Of a stretch of 64,000 nucleotides of DNA, positions 10,241 to 21,399 are shown piece by piece (the stretch's first letter is position 1; the number at the start of each line of letters is the position of its first letter). The notes under the pieces were generated by a model. The model was not told the DNA's origin, ran no database searches, and was given only the letters and a program-made list of their open reading frames with translations. The position numbers and the translations under genes are program-made. The DNA comes from Polytrichum commune (Eukaryota > Streptophyta > Polytrichopsida > Polytrichales > Polytrichaceae): the NCBI GenBank assembly GCA_950295325.1, contig OX485803.1:20646001-20710000 (forward strand). Direction: 5' to 3'.

Positions 10241-12290
10241 TCTTTGATATAACGTACTCGTAAATACTTCTATTGATCTTGAACCTCTCCTAGTCTTAAA
10301 AACAAACAAGAATAGATAAAACACAACACATCACTTAAAAAAAACATACACAATACAAAACATGACAAGAACATTAACTAACTATTGACAACTCCATCAC
10401 GTGTGAGTTAATTTTCTCATCAATACTACTCAAAATTTAACCTGACAACATTTTTTGGTTCTTTAATTTTTCCGATACCCTAACCCAAGCTTATATAATT
10501 ACATTAACTATGATATTGTACGTTTATTATACTCAAACATAATACCATAACCTAAAGTTTAGGATTACTAACACAATAAGTTAGGGCATCCACCAAGTGT
10601 ATACCCTAACTACAATGTGAATGAAGGTATGTGTATACATTACTCTGATGGTTAGGGTATCGACTATCACAAATGTTCTTGGTTGATACTTAACATGTGA
10701 ATTTGAATCGGGTCAGATTCCCTAACCTTAGGAATTAATGATGTTATATATATATATATATATATATATATCATAATATTGGGATCTATGTCTCAATGAA
10801 ATTCAAATAGCAACATTAACCCCAAAACCTTAAATCGTAGGATTAAAGCTTCTAAATCCTACAAGATTATATGTCATTTTAACATGTTTGGATGATAAAA
10901 CAACATGAATAAACAAATGAAAGAGGACTCCAATATTGTCACTAGCGTTAATGATGTGGTTGTTTTGTTATTGAATTGGTCTATATGTATTTATATTCTT
11001 TAAATGGACATTATGAGAATTAGAGACTTTAGGTTTTACGATATCATAGATAAAATATAAGACTAATTTCCAAAAATTTATGTTTATGATTTATAAATAC
11101 AAGCCTAAGTCATCCAATCTTGAGTTTTGCTTGTTTGTTATGATATGTAGAATGCATATCATATACACGATAGTTCAATGTGAAAATAAATGTTCTTATT
11201 ATTCTAATTCGAGGTGTGTGATAAACAATGATGAGATCACAAATTGTTATTTGCATAGAACTTACAAACTAATATTAGAGATATGTGATCATTAATTAGT
11301 AATGAGGGAAGCATAAATAATACCAAAAACATTGAGAATTAGGATATCAGTGCCAACTAGTGTCAGGTTAGGGTATCAACATTGTATTTTATACCAAAAT
11401 AGAGGGAAGTTGTGTTGTGTAGCTTAGATTAGTGCATGGAGCGGTGAATTTATGGTTAGGGTATGGAATGAAATACATGCTCTCGGTGAATACCCTAAGG
11501 AAGGCATTTGAGCCCACTTAACTAGTGGAATGTGAGTTCATAATTCTAATAGCATTCCACACTGCATTAGTATTTTTTGCTATTTATTTAATACTTATTA
11601 TTTCCATTCTTATTTTCACAATTAAAAATACCGTATAATATTTCATGCTTTATAATTTTATAATTTTGTATATTTCAATGAATATTGTTTCCTAATATAT
11701 TTCCACATGGCAATCTTACATTGTTGAACACCCATTCAAATCCCACATACAATTTGGTAGCTCAGCTTCAATAAAGATGAAACATGAAGCATGTAATTAG
11801 TTGTGTATGTCATTAAGGCAGACATTAAGCCTCCCCCTACAAACTTTTAGGGGGGGGGGGTCTCAACCTAGATAAGGGGTTAGTGCTTGCGATAGGGCAC
11901 CCCATGATAACCCCCATTAAGACACTATGCAATTTTATGATCCCAACCAAAAGTTGTTGCCTGCCCTGCCCAACTTCATTTTTTTAATTTTTTTTTGTTT
12001 TTGGCCTAAGCATTCTTTGAATGCCACTTATCTAGATGAGCCATATTTAGTGCACTTCACCATCAAGGTCAACAAAACATGCAATCAACTTGGAAGTCAA
12101 GAATGTAAAAAAATATCCTCATTAGTATTGAGGTTATAATTTTGTAACTTACCATTCGAAAGGGTCTGTGTCATTCTAAAGTGAAACCTAAATTAATTTT
12201 CTATTTTAAGCACGATTATTAAATAATATTTTAGCTAAGACCTTCTACTTTCACAAGAATTCATACACATTCAAACTAATTAAGTTGATT
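10241..12290. other. Unassigned AT-rich intergenic DNA with a (TA)n tract
   Basis: About 2 kb without a gene. It contains a (TA)n microsatellite at 10744-10772 and several GATACCCTAACC or GGTTAGGGTATC motifs in both orientations (10475, 10600, 10650, 11365, 11455). These may mark eroded ends of a TIR element, but I could not pair them. A run of ten G lies near 11851. Confidence 0.45.
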
Positions 12291-12294
12291 AAGT

Positions 12295-12356
12295 GTAATT
12301 AAGTGCAGTGAGCCTAATGAAGCATAATCAAGCCTAATCAAGCCTAATCAAGCACA
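12295..12356 (+). repeat. Short tandem repeat, 10-bp unit
   Basis: AAGCCTAATC occurs three times in a row with diverged flanking units (AAGCATAATC, AAGTGTAATT). Confidence 0.8.
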
Positions 12357-12680
12357 TCAATTCTCAAATTTGAATAAAACCATAATTAATTCAAGTAAGC
12401 ACATTTGACCAAATATACCTCCCTGGCCATGTATGGGGAGAACGGGCTACTGGTACAGATGAACTGGCTCATTTTCTCAAATTAAAACCTGTCAAAATGA
12501 AAACTTTAGGAAATGAACTGAACCATATTTTGAAATTTTTCCTTTTTGAAGACTAATTTTTTTTAAAGATTATTCAAAAATTTTGAATGAATAGTTAGTT
12601 GACAAGAAAGAAGTAAGGATAGTGATCGAGTTGCCTCAAAATTTTCCCTGTGCATTGTTTCTTGGCAATATTAATTTCAG

Positions 12681-12742
12681 GCAACATGGGGAACGGTGGG
12701 GCAACGGCCACTAACACCACAGCCATGTCCAAGTCTTCCGTT
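12681..12742 (+). CDS. Exon-like segment, unknown
   Basis: The stretch is preceded by a T-rich tract ending TTAATTTCAG (12671-12680), a good plant 3' splice site, and followed directly by GTAAGA, a good 5' splice site. Between them an ATG at 12686 opens 19 codons in phase 0. The peptide starts MGNGGATATNTTAMSKSS and uses GC-richer codons than the surrounding AT-rich DNA. I know no family for it, and no partner exon was found nearby. It may be chance; splice-like flanks plus a composition shift are the only support. Confidence 0.2.
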
Positions 12743-13109
12743 GTAAGATAGCATGACCACTCTTCACCAGTTAAGTAATTAAGAACATTTGCGGTTTAGG
12801 TATGATTTGAGGAAAAATTCTCCATGTCGACAAAATACAAATAAGAAGCAATATGTATTTTTCAAATTTTCTTTCGCAATAACCAATTTCCATGAATACT
12901 TTGAGTAGATATTCTTCTCCATCTGTGCTTTTGATATAGGTTACCTTCTTTCTGATCACCAGTTAATCAGAATGATGAAAACGCGCGAATCCCGTAATTG
13001 ATGATCATGATACATGATTATGCTTGCAATCTAATCCTAGTTGTTAATTTAGCCACTCACATTTGGCTAGGTTGAATACTGACTATGGCGTGTCATCACT
13101 ACTTAAAGA
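12743..13109. other. Unassigned intergenic DNA
   Basis: No gene or repeat recognised. If the preceding segment is an exon, this would be intron sequence. Confidence 0.35.
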
Positions 13110-13370
13110 TTTATATTGTGTTGCATGGAATTAGCTTGGCTAAGTTGCGAAAATGGGGTGGTGGTCGGGAATGGGTTGGTTGCCTTATATCTGGGCAGCT
13201 TGGATCTGTGCCATCCCAACCTCTATACATGTGCATATGATTTAATATCATGGATGACCACAATACAACCCAATGCACCCATGCAACCAAATGCCCATGG
13301 CCGTGCCTACCCGTCATATGCATGGATGCCCATGCCCATACCCGCCCCCCCTCCCCTTTTTCCCATGTGT
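13110..13370 (+). repeat. C/CATG-rich dispersed repeat (copy 2)
   Basis: Shares GTGCATATGATTTAATATCA-like, CACCCATGCAAC and ATGCCCATGCCCATACCC text with 7390-7930. Overlapping ORFs on both strands reflect low-complexity C/G-rich sequence and not genes. Confidence 0.5.
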
Positions 13371-13939
13371 GACCATGAGAAGTGGCATGTTGTAAAGCAC
13401 ATTTAAAGATGATGGTAAGATATCACATGACATATGGCCAAAAGTATCTATATTGGTCTTCACAATACTAAACAACATAATATTTGTGACAAGTGGGTGA
13501 GGGTGAAACATATGCAAGATTATGGACATTGAATGACATTACAAAAATGTACACTACTTTGAACAACAAAGTTTACTATGTAGGACACATTGATTGTTTA
13601 TAAGAAAAAATAGTGTTGATATTAGATACATGGTTGCTACTTGTGGAGCAAGAATGAATGAAGAGCATGTTTGCCCGCAAGCTATTGGGCTCTATCTCTT
13701 GTGGGCTTTATTCAAGACAATTAGGTAAATTGAATATGTTTGATCTTAAAATAATTTGAATAACATTTTAGTATATATATATATATTTAATGTGGTCCAT
13801 ATTATTTGCAATGAAAAAAATACATCATTTATGGTTTTTAGTGCTACATGCGTAATAGTATCACTTCCCCTTATTTTGAGATGTATGTTAGGTTACACTA
13901 ATGATAAAAAATTTCACCATTAGTATCACCTCATGCTAC

Positions 13940-14210
13940 TTGGCGTTCAAGTGCGCTTACTAATATCTTGGTATGAGTATGCTCATTATTATTATGCGGT
14001 GTATGCCTATGTGACATAATGGTCTACAAGTTGACTAAAATGTGCAGAACTTTGGCACTTGGCATAAGTATGCTCAAGAATATCTTCCTCTTGCATAATA
14101 AATGTAAACACGTGACACTTGCCATTACCATGCTCAATAACATCGTCCACTTGGATACTAAATCGCAAAACTATCATCCCAAGTATCCAATGTGCTACAA
14201 TAAATATCAT
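13940..14210 (+). repeat. Dispersed repeat family H (copy 1)
   Basis: Colinear with 57945-58180: GTGCGCTTACTAATAT, TATGCTCAATA-like, GTCTACAAGTTGA, CACTTGGCAT and ACAATGTGCTACA-like blocks appear in both. Inside this copy a unit of about 75 bp (CACTTGGCATAAGTATGCTC, then CACTTGCCATTACCATGCTC) is locally duplicated. No protein is recognised. Confidence 0.6.
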
Positions 14211-14451
14211 TGTGTATGTAAAATTTCACTTACAAAAGTTACTCATGTTGGTGAATAGTGTCACATTGGCAATTAGTGTACGTGACACTTTGAGACCTCC
14301 AGGCATCTAGTTGAAGCCCTTTGCAAATAGCATATGTGACACTATACACCATAAACAATGTAGTAAATGGATGTAACTTAAGACAACACCACAAGTATTA
14401 CATGTTTTTTTGCCAATAAATATGGTTGCTCATGTGGTTTAAAATGGAGAG
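14211..14451. other. Unassigned spacer
   Basis: No gene. It ends at the TTA duplication of the next MITE. Confidence 0.4.
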
Positions 14452-14454
14452 TTA

Positions 14455-14928
14455 GGGCCACTTCACACACGAGCCAAGAGCCGTAACCATAAAAATTGTG
14501 AGAGATCCAAAGAAAGCGTCCAAAGGCTATCCCAAGGCACCTCCAAAATCATGTAGTGTGGTCACATACCCCCATGTGGAGTGTGAAGTCATATGTGACC
14601 AGACCCTCAACCAAATGCTATTTCAATGAATTTCTATTCATGCAAGTCCTCACACATGATTAAGAATAAAATAAATCAACGGTTGTGAGCATTCGGAGTG
14701 TCTAGTTTTGTTAGGCCTACCTCCAAGAGGTGGTTTTTGAAAGTAGTCCAAGTGACCATGAAACATGATCCATTGGATGCCATGTAGGAATCCATGTAGA
14801 CTTTACACCCATCTTGCATTCACATAATTCGTTGGCCCCTCGAGCTTAATGTGAAGCGAACTTGGACCGGCTCCGCTTTTTTCACCAATGATGGTCACGG
14901 GTTCTCAGTCTGGTGTGTGAAGTGGCTC
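14455..14928 (+). mobile_element. Tourist-like MITE family A, copy 2 (474 bp)
   Basis: The left end starts GGGCCACTTCACACACGAGC and the right end is TGGTGTGTGAAGTGGCTC, one base off the perfect inverse. It is flanked by TTA at 14452-14454 and 14929-14931. The body is colinear with the copies at 30137 and 59905. Non-coding; mobilisation would depend on a PIF/Harbinger transposase elsewhere. Confidence 0.92.
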
Positions 14929-14931
14929 TTA

Positions 14932-16790
14932 CATGATGTTGTAACTTTTTCTCAAGGACAATCTTAGGGTGGGTATACATTAAACCCTTTATTGCCCCCA
15001 AGGACCCCAAGGCCTTTTTCTCAAGAAAATATGCAACCATTGAGCCTTGGGCCAATAGTAAATTCGACTCGGTTTTATGCACCCCATGGCATGGAAGGGT
15101 TAACGTACGGGTCCAAGAAATTTGGGGACCAAACCTATGGGGGTTACCAGGATCCAAGGTTCCATTAGAATACGGAGGGGCCATAAAAGGATAGGTATCT
15201 ATCTATTGGTTCAAAGTAGAACTATAAAGAATATTAGAAAATATAGGGGAATGCAAACTCATTTTTAAATAGGTATGTTTTATGAATATTCATCAAATAT
15301 ACAAAATATTTCATGCATAGGCTCTTTACGTCATAGCCCCTCCTAAAAACATCTCTTTATGTAAAGTGTTATATATACTATACAATCCAAGACATGCTGA
15401 CACCACAACAATCACTAGTTTAAAACTACGAAATGGTCGGTGGTTGACCTAGCTGGTATGTTGAACAAACGTTGTGGGGATGGCCCAGGATACTAATTCA
15501 TAAGCACGGGTGCAGCAGGCTAATGTTGTGCATGCATAAACTACATGTACAAGGGAGCGACACCCCGACAACCCTCCCTCTTCCCTATGTACAAAAGCTC
15601 CTTAGTGGACGTTACTTTTGGACCAAAGATTGAACCCAAGCTTGACAATTGGTTTCTCAAACTGAGAGAAGTGTAATTGGTTTCGTGAGTAGAGACCACC
15701 AATATTTGGTAGGAAAGCAATGCCATGTGAGGGACTAGCGTTGTTTCAACTTTTCATGCTTTGGACCCGAACCTGATGTCAGCTCCTTGGGCCCAGATTT
15801 ATGCTCTCGATCAATCGGATCATTCAATTTTGGAGTTTCTTTGGCTTGGAACCGTATTGTAAACCCAATATTTCTTCAAGTTATACTTAGATGTAAGTTC
15901 TTGGAATAGACTTCACCACGTTCAAGAATTATCCTCGGCACCAAAACATTTAGTAAAATCATACCTATCACTTGCTCTCTCTCAGGCTATCAGCTTCACT
16001 ACAATGTTCATGGGTCATTGCCACTGGTTCTTTACCACTACATGATAGATTTGAGACATCCATACTTATTGTGCTAAGAAACTTGGATACCTAAAATTAC
16101 CTCATAGTGACCTAGATTCAATGGCAACAACCCATGATCCTTGTATTCTCACTTACAAGAAATAACCTCTCATGATTTGAAACTATCATCAATTACTCAC
16201 AACACAAGACATTGCAACAACAAACTCAAACACTCAATTTCATCACATCAAAGGCAAGTTCATCATATCAAAATTCTCAAGCTTTCTTCTTATAAATTAC
16301 GCGGTTGTACGACATTCACATGTAAATTTAATAATTTACATTCTCTCTTGTGACTACAAAACTTTGTGTTGTATTTGATGCTTGGCACTCTACCTTGCAA
16401 CCAATTTAAATGTACTCATGTGCACTTTGATTTACCATAGATTTCACATGGATTCCATGAGCAACTACCTTCATTTCCATCACAAAGTTGAGCATTGTTT
16501 GTAACCTTGAGGTGAGTTTCAAGCTTCCAATGGTCATGTGTACATAGGGTGGGCAGTTGCTAACATCGAACTAAAATAAATAGAAAAACTTAAAAATTTA
16601 ACTAGATATAACTAAATAAACCAGAGAATAAACTAAATTACTAGGTTATATACCCCCACACATCTACATGTATAGGGACATTCTAATGGATAACTATTAC
16701 CACCATCCTCTCATATCAAGTATAGTGAGTGCCATGAAATATCTAGGACCATAACAATCCTATCATTCTAAGGTAGACGTGCCTAGGTTG
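14932..16790. other. Unassigned DNA containing an old repeat fragment
   Basis: 15600-15730 matches 22966-23100 (shared: GATTGAACCCAAGCTTGA and TTGGTTTCTCAAACT-like text) and more weakly 4140-4247, so it belongs to an old dispersed repeat. A 100-codon minus-strand ORF (14882-15184) starts in unique sequence, runs into the MITE and is not conserved. The rest shows no structure I can assign. Confidence 0.45.
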
Positions 16791-16794
16791 GTTG

Positions 16795-17165
16795 CTTATT
16801 CTTAATTGGGTACCTATACTTGAGTAGTATGTGGTTAGATGTGTCTCCAATAACAGATATCAGAACAACACGCTTAAAAGAGATTGGATTGCATGTTCCA
16901 AATATGATAACTATTCTAAACTCAGTAGTGGGGGTGGAGGGGGGGAATCTATATGACAATTTAATGAGCACGATAATCATCATTTTGATGATGGTTAGAA
17001 TATTCATATGAGCTCCAAAAATGATGAAGAAAGTGCTAATGGCCTTTGGATTTGCTAACTATCTCGTGCTAATCGAGTGATTGATATCCTAGGAGAAGTG
17101 GGCTAGTTGGAACAACTGAGCATGTAAGACCCATCTATCTTAAGACTTTGAGATGTTGCCTCTTA
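16795..17165 (+). repeat. Dispersed repeat family G, best-preserved copy
   Basis: Contains the diagnostic block TAAAAGAGATTGGATTGCAT at 16876-16895. Upstream is GGTTAGATGTGTCTCCAA, and downstream are AACTATTCTAAACTCAGTAG and CCTAGGAGAAGTGGGCTAG. Related copies lie at 840, 6535, 22390 (-), 24805 (-), 29283 (-), 43780, 50930 (-), 51200 (-) and 55380 (-). It has no ORF of note and no defined ends. A derivative of a larger unseen element is likely. Confidence 0.7.
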
Positions 17166-18286
17166 TACCGATCTAGTTCAACATTGGCACATGCTCTCAA
17201 AACGCGGTGATGGACATTGCAATTGTGGATTATAACAACTTCTTGAAATCTAGATCCCAAACTTATTTGTTAGCTCAACAAGTGTGGCGTTGCGTATGAG
17301 GGCATTTTCCTTATCCTCACAATAACAGTGTAATTGTTTATTTACGACTTCATCCTCTCAATTACAAGCTTAAAGTAGGTCCCATCCATTTTCAAGTTGA
17401 CCAAACACGTAAGCAGTAGTTTTTTTTGTTTTTAATTATCATCCAAGTGTCCATTTTGCAGTATTAGTTGGTTAGGTTACATGAGGTTTTCAAAACTCCT
17501 TGAATTTCTTCCACCGTAGTTGAGAAGGAAGGCAAGTGGAAGAAGAACCCTAAAGTTACCTCATGACATGTGTGCATGAGTGAGAAAAGGAACGTCTCTT
17601 TGAATGTGTGCAATCTTGTCCTATTGAAAGCCCAAGGGCGAATGAACCCATGTTCGATGATTTCATTTAGCTATGGCTTAAAATATGAATAGTCATGCCA
17701 CGGGGAGGTCACTCAGTAGGATTTTTGTGTACCACGTGCGGCGGAGGGGTATTTGTTTAGGGGCTATTTACCTCCAAGGCACGAATTAAAAGCTCCCTAT
17801 AATTACATAATATTCTAAAATGGCCTATTTTTTTGTACCCTACCATTACTTATAATGCCATGCCATTGAATTTGTAGTCTATATTCTTTTTAATTAAAAA
17901 AACTGAATTTAAGATTGTATGCAATGCAAAAGTGATGGGAAAAGCATGGCAACAAAAAAATATAAAAATTACGTACCATTGCAAAAACCAAGTACAAAAA
18001 CTTAAAGTGAAAATACAAAAAAAAAACTTAGGATGGAACACAACATGATTGAGTGTGTGTTTACAAACACAACAAGATTGTGTGTGTGTTCACAAACACA
18101 ACACCCGCTCCATAAAAATCCTTTATTCAAAATCACTTTACATGCTAGTGAAGACCAAAACCATATAGTGTGAAACACTTTAAGCTTGGTCATGAATCTT
18201 ATATAGTTCGTTCTGTCACAAACTTGGACAGTTGCTCTGAATCATTCCTATCAAGAGTGTACACCTCATTTGTAGAATTGTAGCTC
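17166..18286. other. Unassigned intergenic DNA
   Basis: No gene supported. A pair of short direct repeats (TTGTGTTTGTGAACACAC-like, minus strand) lies at 18040-18105. Confidence 0.4.
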
Positions 18287-18673
18287 ATGGTTACCGTAGA
18301 TATAATGCAATCTAACGGAGAGAGAGAGAGAGAGAAAGAGAGGAAATTGCAACGGGTGCTCCCCAAGCAGGCGGAAGAGAAAGGAGAGGGACTGATGAGA
18401 GGGAGGGCCGGGGCGTCAGTGATTGAAGGGCCTAAAAGCGCAAACTCAAGTATTGAAGGTAATCACTACTCTCCTTTACAAAAGTGGGAGGGCGAGGCAA
18501 GCGAGCTTTCGCATCATAAAATTCAGCCTAGTGAAAATATCGACACAAGATTGGAGAATAGGAGGACAACAAGCAACGCGATATTGGTACTCTTTGCCTG
18601 CGCTATGCTTAGTTCCTGCAAAGCTCGGGAGCAGAAACTGACTAACAATCAGAATAACCACGACACTCAATGA
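18287..18673 (+). CDS. ORF of unknown nature, 128 codons, GC-richer island
   Basis: An ATG-started frame ends in TGA. It begins with a (GA)n tract (18317-18342) giving an RE/KE-rich start, continues as a hydrophilic region rich in Gly, Glu, Ser and Asn, and has one short hydrophobic stretch near residues 97-107 (NAILVLFACAMLSSC). GC content is clearly higher than in the flanks. I recognise no family. An imperfect copy of CACAAGATTGGAGAATAGGA (18544) recurs at 18754, downstream of the stop. It could be a genic exon, an organelle-derived insertion or chance; the microsatellite start argues for caution. Confidence 0.25.
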   Translation: MVTVDIMQSNGEREREKERKLQRVLPKQAEEKGEGLMRGRAGASVIEGPKSANSSIEGNHYSPLQKWEGEASELSHHKIQPSENIDTRLENRRTTSNAILVLFACAMLSSCKAREQKLTNNQNNHDTQ

Positions 18674-20100
18674 TCACTAATCTTTGTGGATCGTTTCAGA
18701 CCTGGTCTTCAAGGTTTCCGAATAAGATCACGCAACCTAGCTAAAAAACTCTACACAAGATTGGAGAAGAGGATGACGACAAACAATCCTAAACCCTAAA
18801 CACAACGGTGAGGCTCAAATGTTGTGCACAAACGGGCGCCCTACAATCGGGTTGAAGAGTTTCAAAACAGAAGGGGAGAAAAACCACCAAGAGAAGTCGG
18901 GCATAGAGTTAGGCTTCCAATTTCATCCATTTTTGGGTGAATGATGAGTAATTTTTCGTCCATCCCTCGTGAGGCATGCGTATGAAATTGATTCTTCTAA
19001 ACATACATCCTAAGATCCTTATTTTCAGCCCCTATATTATTTTTACTAAAAGGGAATGGCCCATATTTTATACCTATCTATTTTACTTGTAATGGGCTTA
19101 TGTACTTTTAATGGACCCTTCATTATTTGGAATTCTTTTATAATTTTTATGTCAAATGATTTTAATCCTCCCTATATTATGCCGCACGTCGTTTTTAAAA
19201 TGCACTAAGTGACCTCCCCGTGAGTCATGCACTACATAGCAATTAGTTTTCTCACCCTCTCCCTTGGTAGGGGTTACAAAATAACACTCATGTGTTATCA
19301 AGTAGGAGGGGGTTTTACATATGCAACCCAACACAAGTGGCAATTTATGTGTTAAGCATAATCTTATTTTTGTGAGAGACTGAAGGTCAAAAAGGACAAC
19401 GTCAAATATCAAGAACCAAGGAAAACATGTCCATTTTGAGAGGATGTGGAGTTTCTCGAGCACATCACACCACCACGCAAAAAATTACAAAGAAAAGTTC
19501 GAACCCCACCATGGACCAACCCACCGAACCGTTGTTTAGTGCCACCCCCAAACCACATGCCAATCATTTTGAATGACAAATGACGGATTCATTTCCCGTT
19601 CTATGTAACTAATCCATTGATTTGGGAGAACAATGTTCAAGTCACTTCCGAGAAGTCAGCGACATTGAGCCTTAACCTTAATAATTTGTCTAAGTCAATC
19701 ACCAACTTCAGTGGGCGAGATGTTGAATCTAGCTTGAGCCTCTGTCCATGTGAGGATAAATTGGGCTTCACTATCCAACATGTCATCCATAATCACATTA
19801 GATGCCCTTGTGGTAAGGTAAGAGAACCCATTACCACGGACCCGCTAAATGTTGGTCAAGGCCCACAAATCACTAAATGTTGGAGTGGAGCAATTCCATG
19901 ACGTTATATGGGGGCTAGGGGGTGGTTGCAATTGATAGTTGCCTTTGACCACAACTTTCCATGGACGTGCAAATGGATGTGACATGGTCTCTGGCCATCA
20001 CATCACAAATGATGTGACGCGCCCTAACATGATCATTCATTTTCTTCTTGCAACCATGTTTTTTTTTAAATTATTATTTTTTGGGTCGACCACTACAGTT
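18674..20100. other. Unassigned intergenic DNA
   Basis: 18674-18960 continues the GC-richer character of the preceding ORF. 19010-19180 is AT-rich. The 94-codon ORF at 19617-19901 and the 103-codon minus ORF at 19152-19463 resemble no family I know and have no supporting context. No repeat ends seen. Confidence 0.4.
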
Positions 20101-20104
20101 GACT

Positions 20105-20253
20105 ACTACTAGCAATCAACTTCTGAAAAGGAAATTTCAAATTTGTAAAAAAATTATGGAATGTTAGATCTTATTGAATGCAAGATCTAACAATTCATAA
20201 TTTGTGTTGGATTTTTTGGATTTTAAAAGTTTTCCTAGAAGCCAATTGCTAGC
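20105..20253 (+). repeat. Fold-back (inverted repeat), about 70-bp imperfect arms
   Basis: The arms meet at GTTAGATC (20163-20170) and GATCTAAC (20184-20191) around a 13-base loop. They extend outward with many matches: AATTATGGAATGTTAGATC on one side and the inverse of GATCTAACAATTCATAATT on the other, then a GCTAGCAATTGGCTTCT-type outer arm. Further CAATTGACT repeats lie at 20270-20330. It could be a small MITE; transcribed, it would form a long hairpin. Confidence 0.75.
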
Positions 20254-20473
20254 AGCAATCGACTAATCTAAGTCAATTGCTCCTAGTCAACTGCAACAAT
20301 TAATTTGGAGCAATTGACTAACTACTGTAGTCCCCCAGTTAATAATATAAAAATATTAAAAAAATCTAATCCAAGGCCACCTCATTTTTCCTTCATGCAA
20401 CCTTCCTTCCAACTTACGCTAGTGTGAAGAAGTCGCTCTATTCTGGACCATAAGTAGTTGCAAATGATGTGAC

Positions 20474-20750
20474 ATTTGAGTATATTTGGACAAACCTCTT
20501 GTCAAAGGAGAATAAAGGAATACGTACTTGTGGGGACAAAAACATCAAACATCAAACATCATCAACAACAACAGCAAAAACAATAACACAACAACCACAA
20601 CTTCAAATGACCGTATCCCCACATTCACCAACCACCATATTTGTGTAGTTTTGCAATCTAGTGTACATCATATCGACAGTTGAAATTGTCCAAAATTCGT
20701 GCATGAATCCAAACACACTTAAATCCTAGTTGATGCCACCCCCGAGTTTT
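20474..20750 (-). repeat. Dispersed repeat S, inverted partner of 8455-8705
   Basis: On the minus strand this reads ACTAGGATTTAAGTGTGTTT, ATTGCAAAACTACAC, CATTTGAAGTTGTGG and TTTTTGTCCCCACAAGT, in the same order as the plus-strand copy 12 kb upstream. No ORF. Confidence 0.7.
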
Positions 20751-21381
20751 CTAAGAATCTTGTAACTTGATTTTGTTTCTTCCTTGTTTTATCACCTTAT
20801 ATACAAGTCATGGGTGGGTCACCCGGCTTGCAAACCGAGTGACTTGAACTTATTGTGAGGATGATCCACCCTGCATTTTGTAGGATGGGTGGTGATGCTC
20901 TTAGAACACACACGCACACACCATATGGGACCACACACACAGTGGGGAGAAGGATGTGATTACCAATGACCGCGCGTTGCATGGTAGTGTCCGTTTCATC
21001 ATCCTACTGCAATAGCTGAGCTCTTTGAGAGGTTTTGGTGTCAAAGAGGTTGTAAATTTCTTGAATATTGATGGCCGATTTATCAAATTATTACAGTAAT
21101 TCCGAGTTAGGAAGGACGGTAGTTAAGTCACTAAACAATCGAAGGGAAAGGATGGCACAGGCTCATAAACCCACGCAAGAGGCCCACAACGTGCGGCCCC
21201 TCGCACACACATGATCAGGGAAATAAGTTAATAATAAGTTAAGGGCGGGTGAGGAAACTGATCGACTGAGGTCACACATAAGCTTACACACACACACACA
21301 CACCCACTGTGCTGTGCTATTTTTGAAAACGTACTGAAAAGGGTACTGGCATGGCAACGGTGGCGTGAAGTAAATTAATGC
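20751..21381. other. Unassigned DNA with an (AC)n microsatellite
   Basis: Contains an (AC)n run near 21286-21303 and shorter ACACAC stretches at 20908-20940. No gene recognised. Confidence 0.4.
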
Positions 21382-21399
21382 GGGGGCGTCGTCGCCCCC
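21382..21399 (+). repeat. GC hairpin
   Basis: GGGGGCG and CGCCCCC form a perfect 7-bp stem around a four-base loop, followed by CTTTG. There is no T-run to suggest a terminator, and eukaryotic context makes that role unlikely. Confidence 0.6.

Noticed and set aside
10475-11465. GATACCCTAACC and GGTTAGGGTATC motifs in both orientations
   Set aside because: Could be ends of a TIR element, but similarity stops after about 12 bp and no target duplication or sister copy was found.
14882-15184. 100-codon minus-strand ORF
   Set aside because: Its end lies in the terminal repeat of a MITE and the rest is not conserved in other copies; no recognisable domain.
21382-21399. GC hairpin as a transcription terminator
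   Set aside because: Eukaryotic context and no following T-run; kept only as a hairpin.
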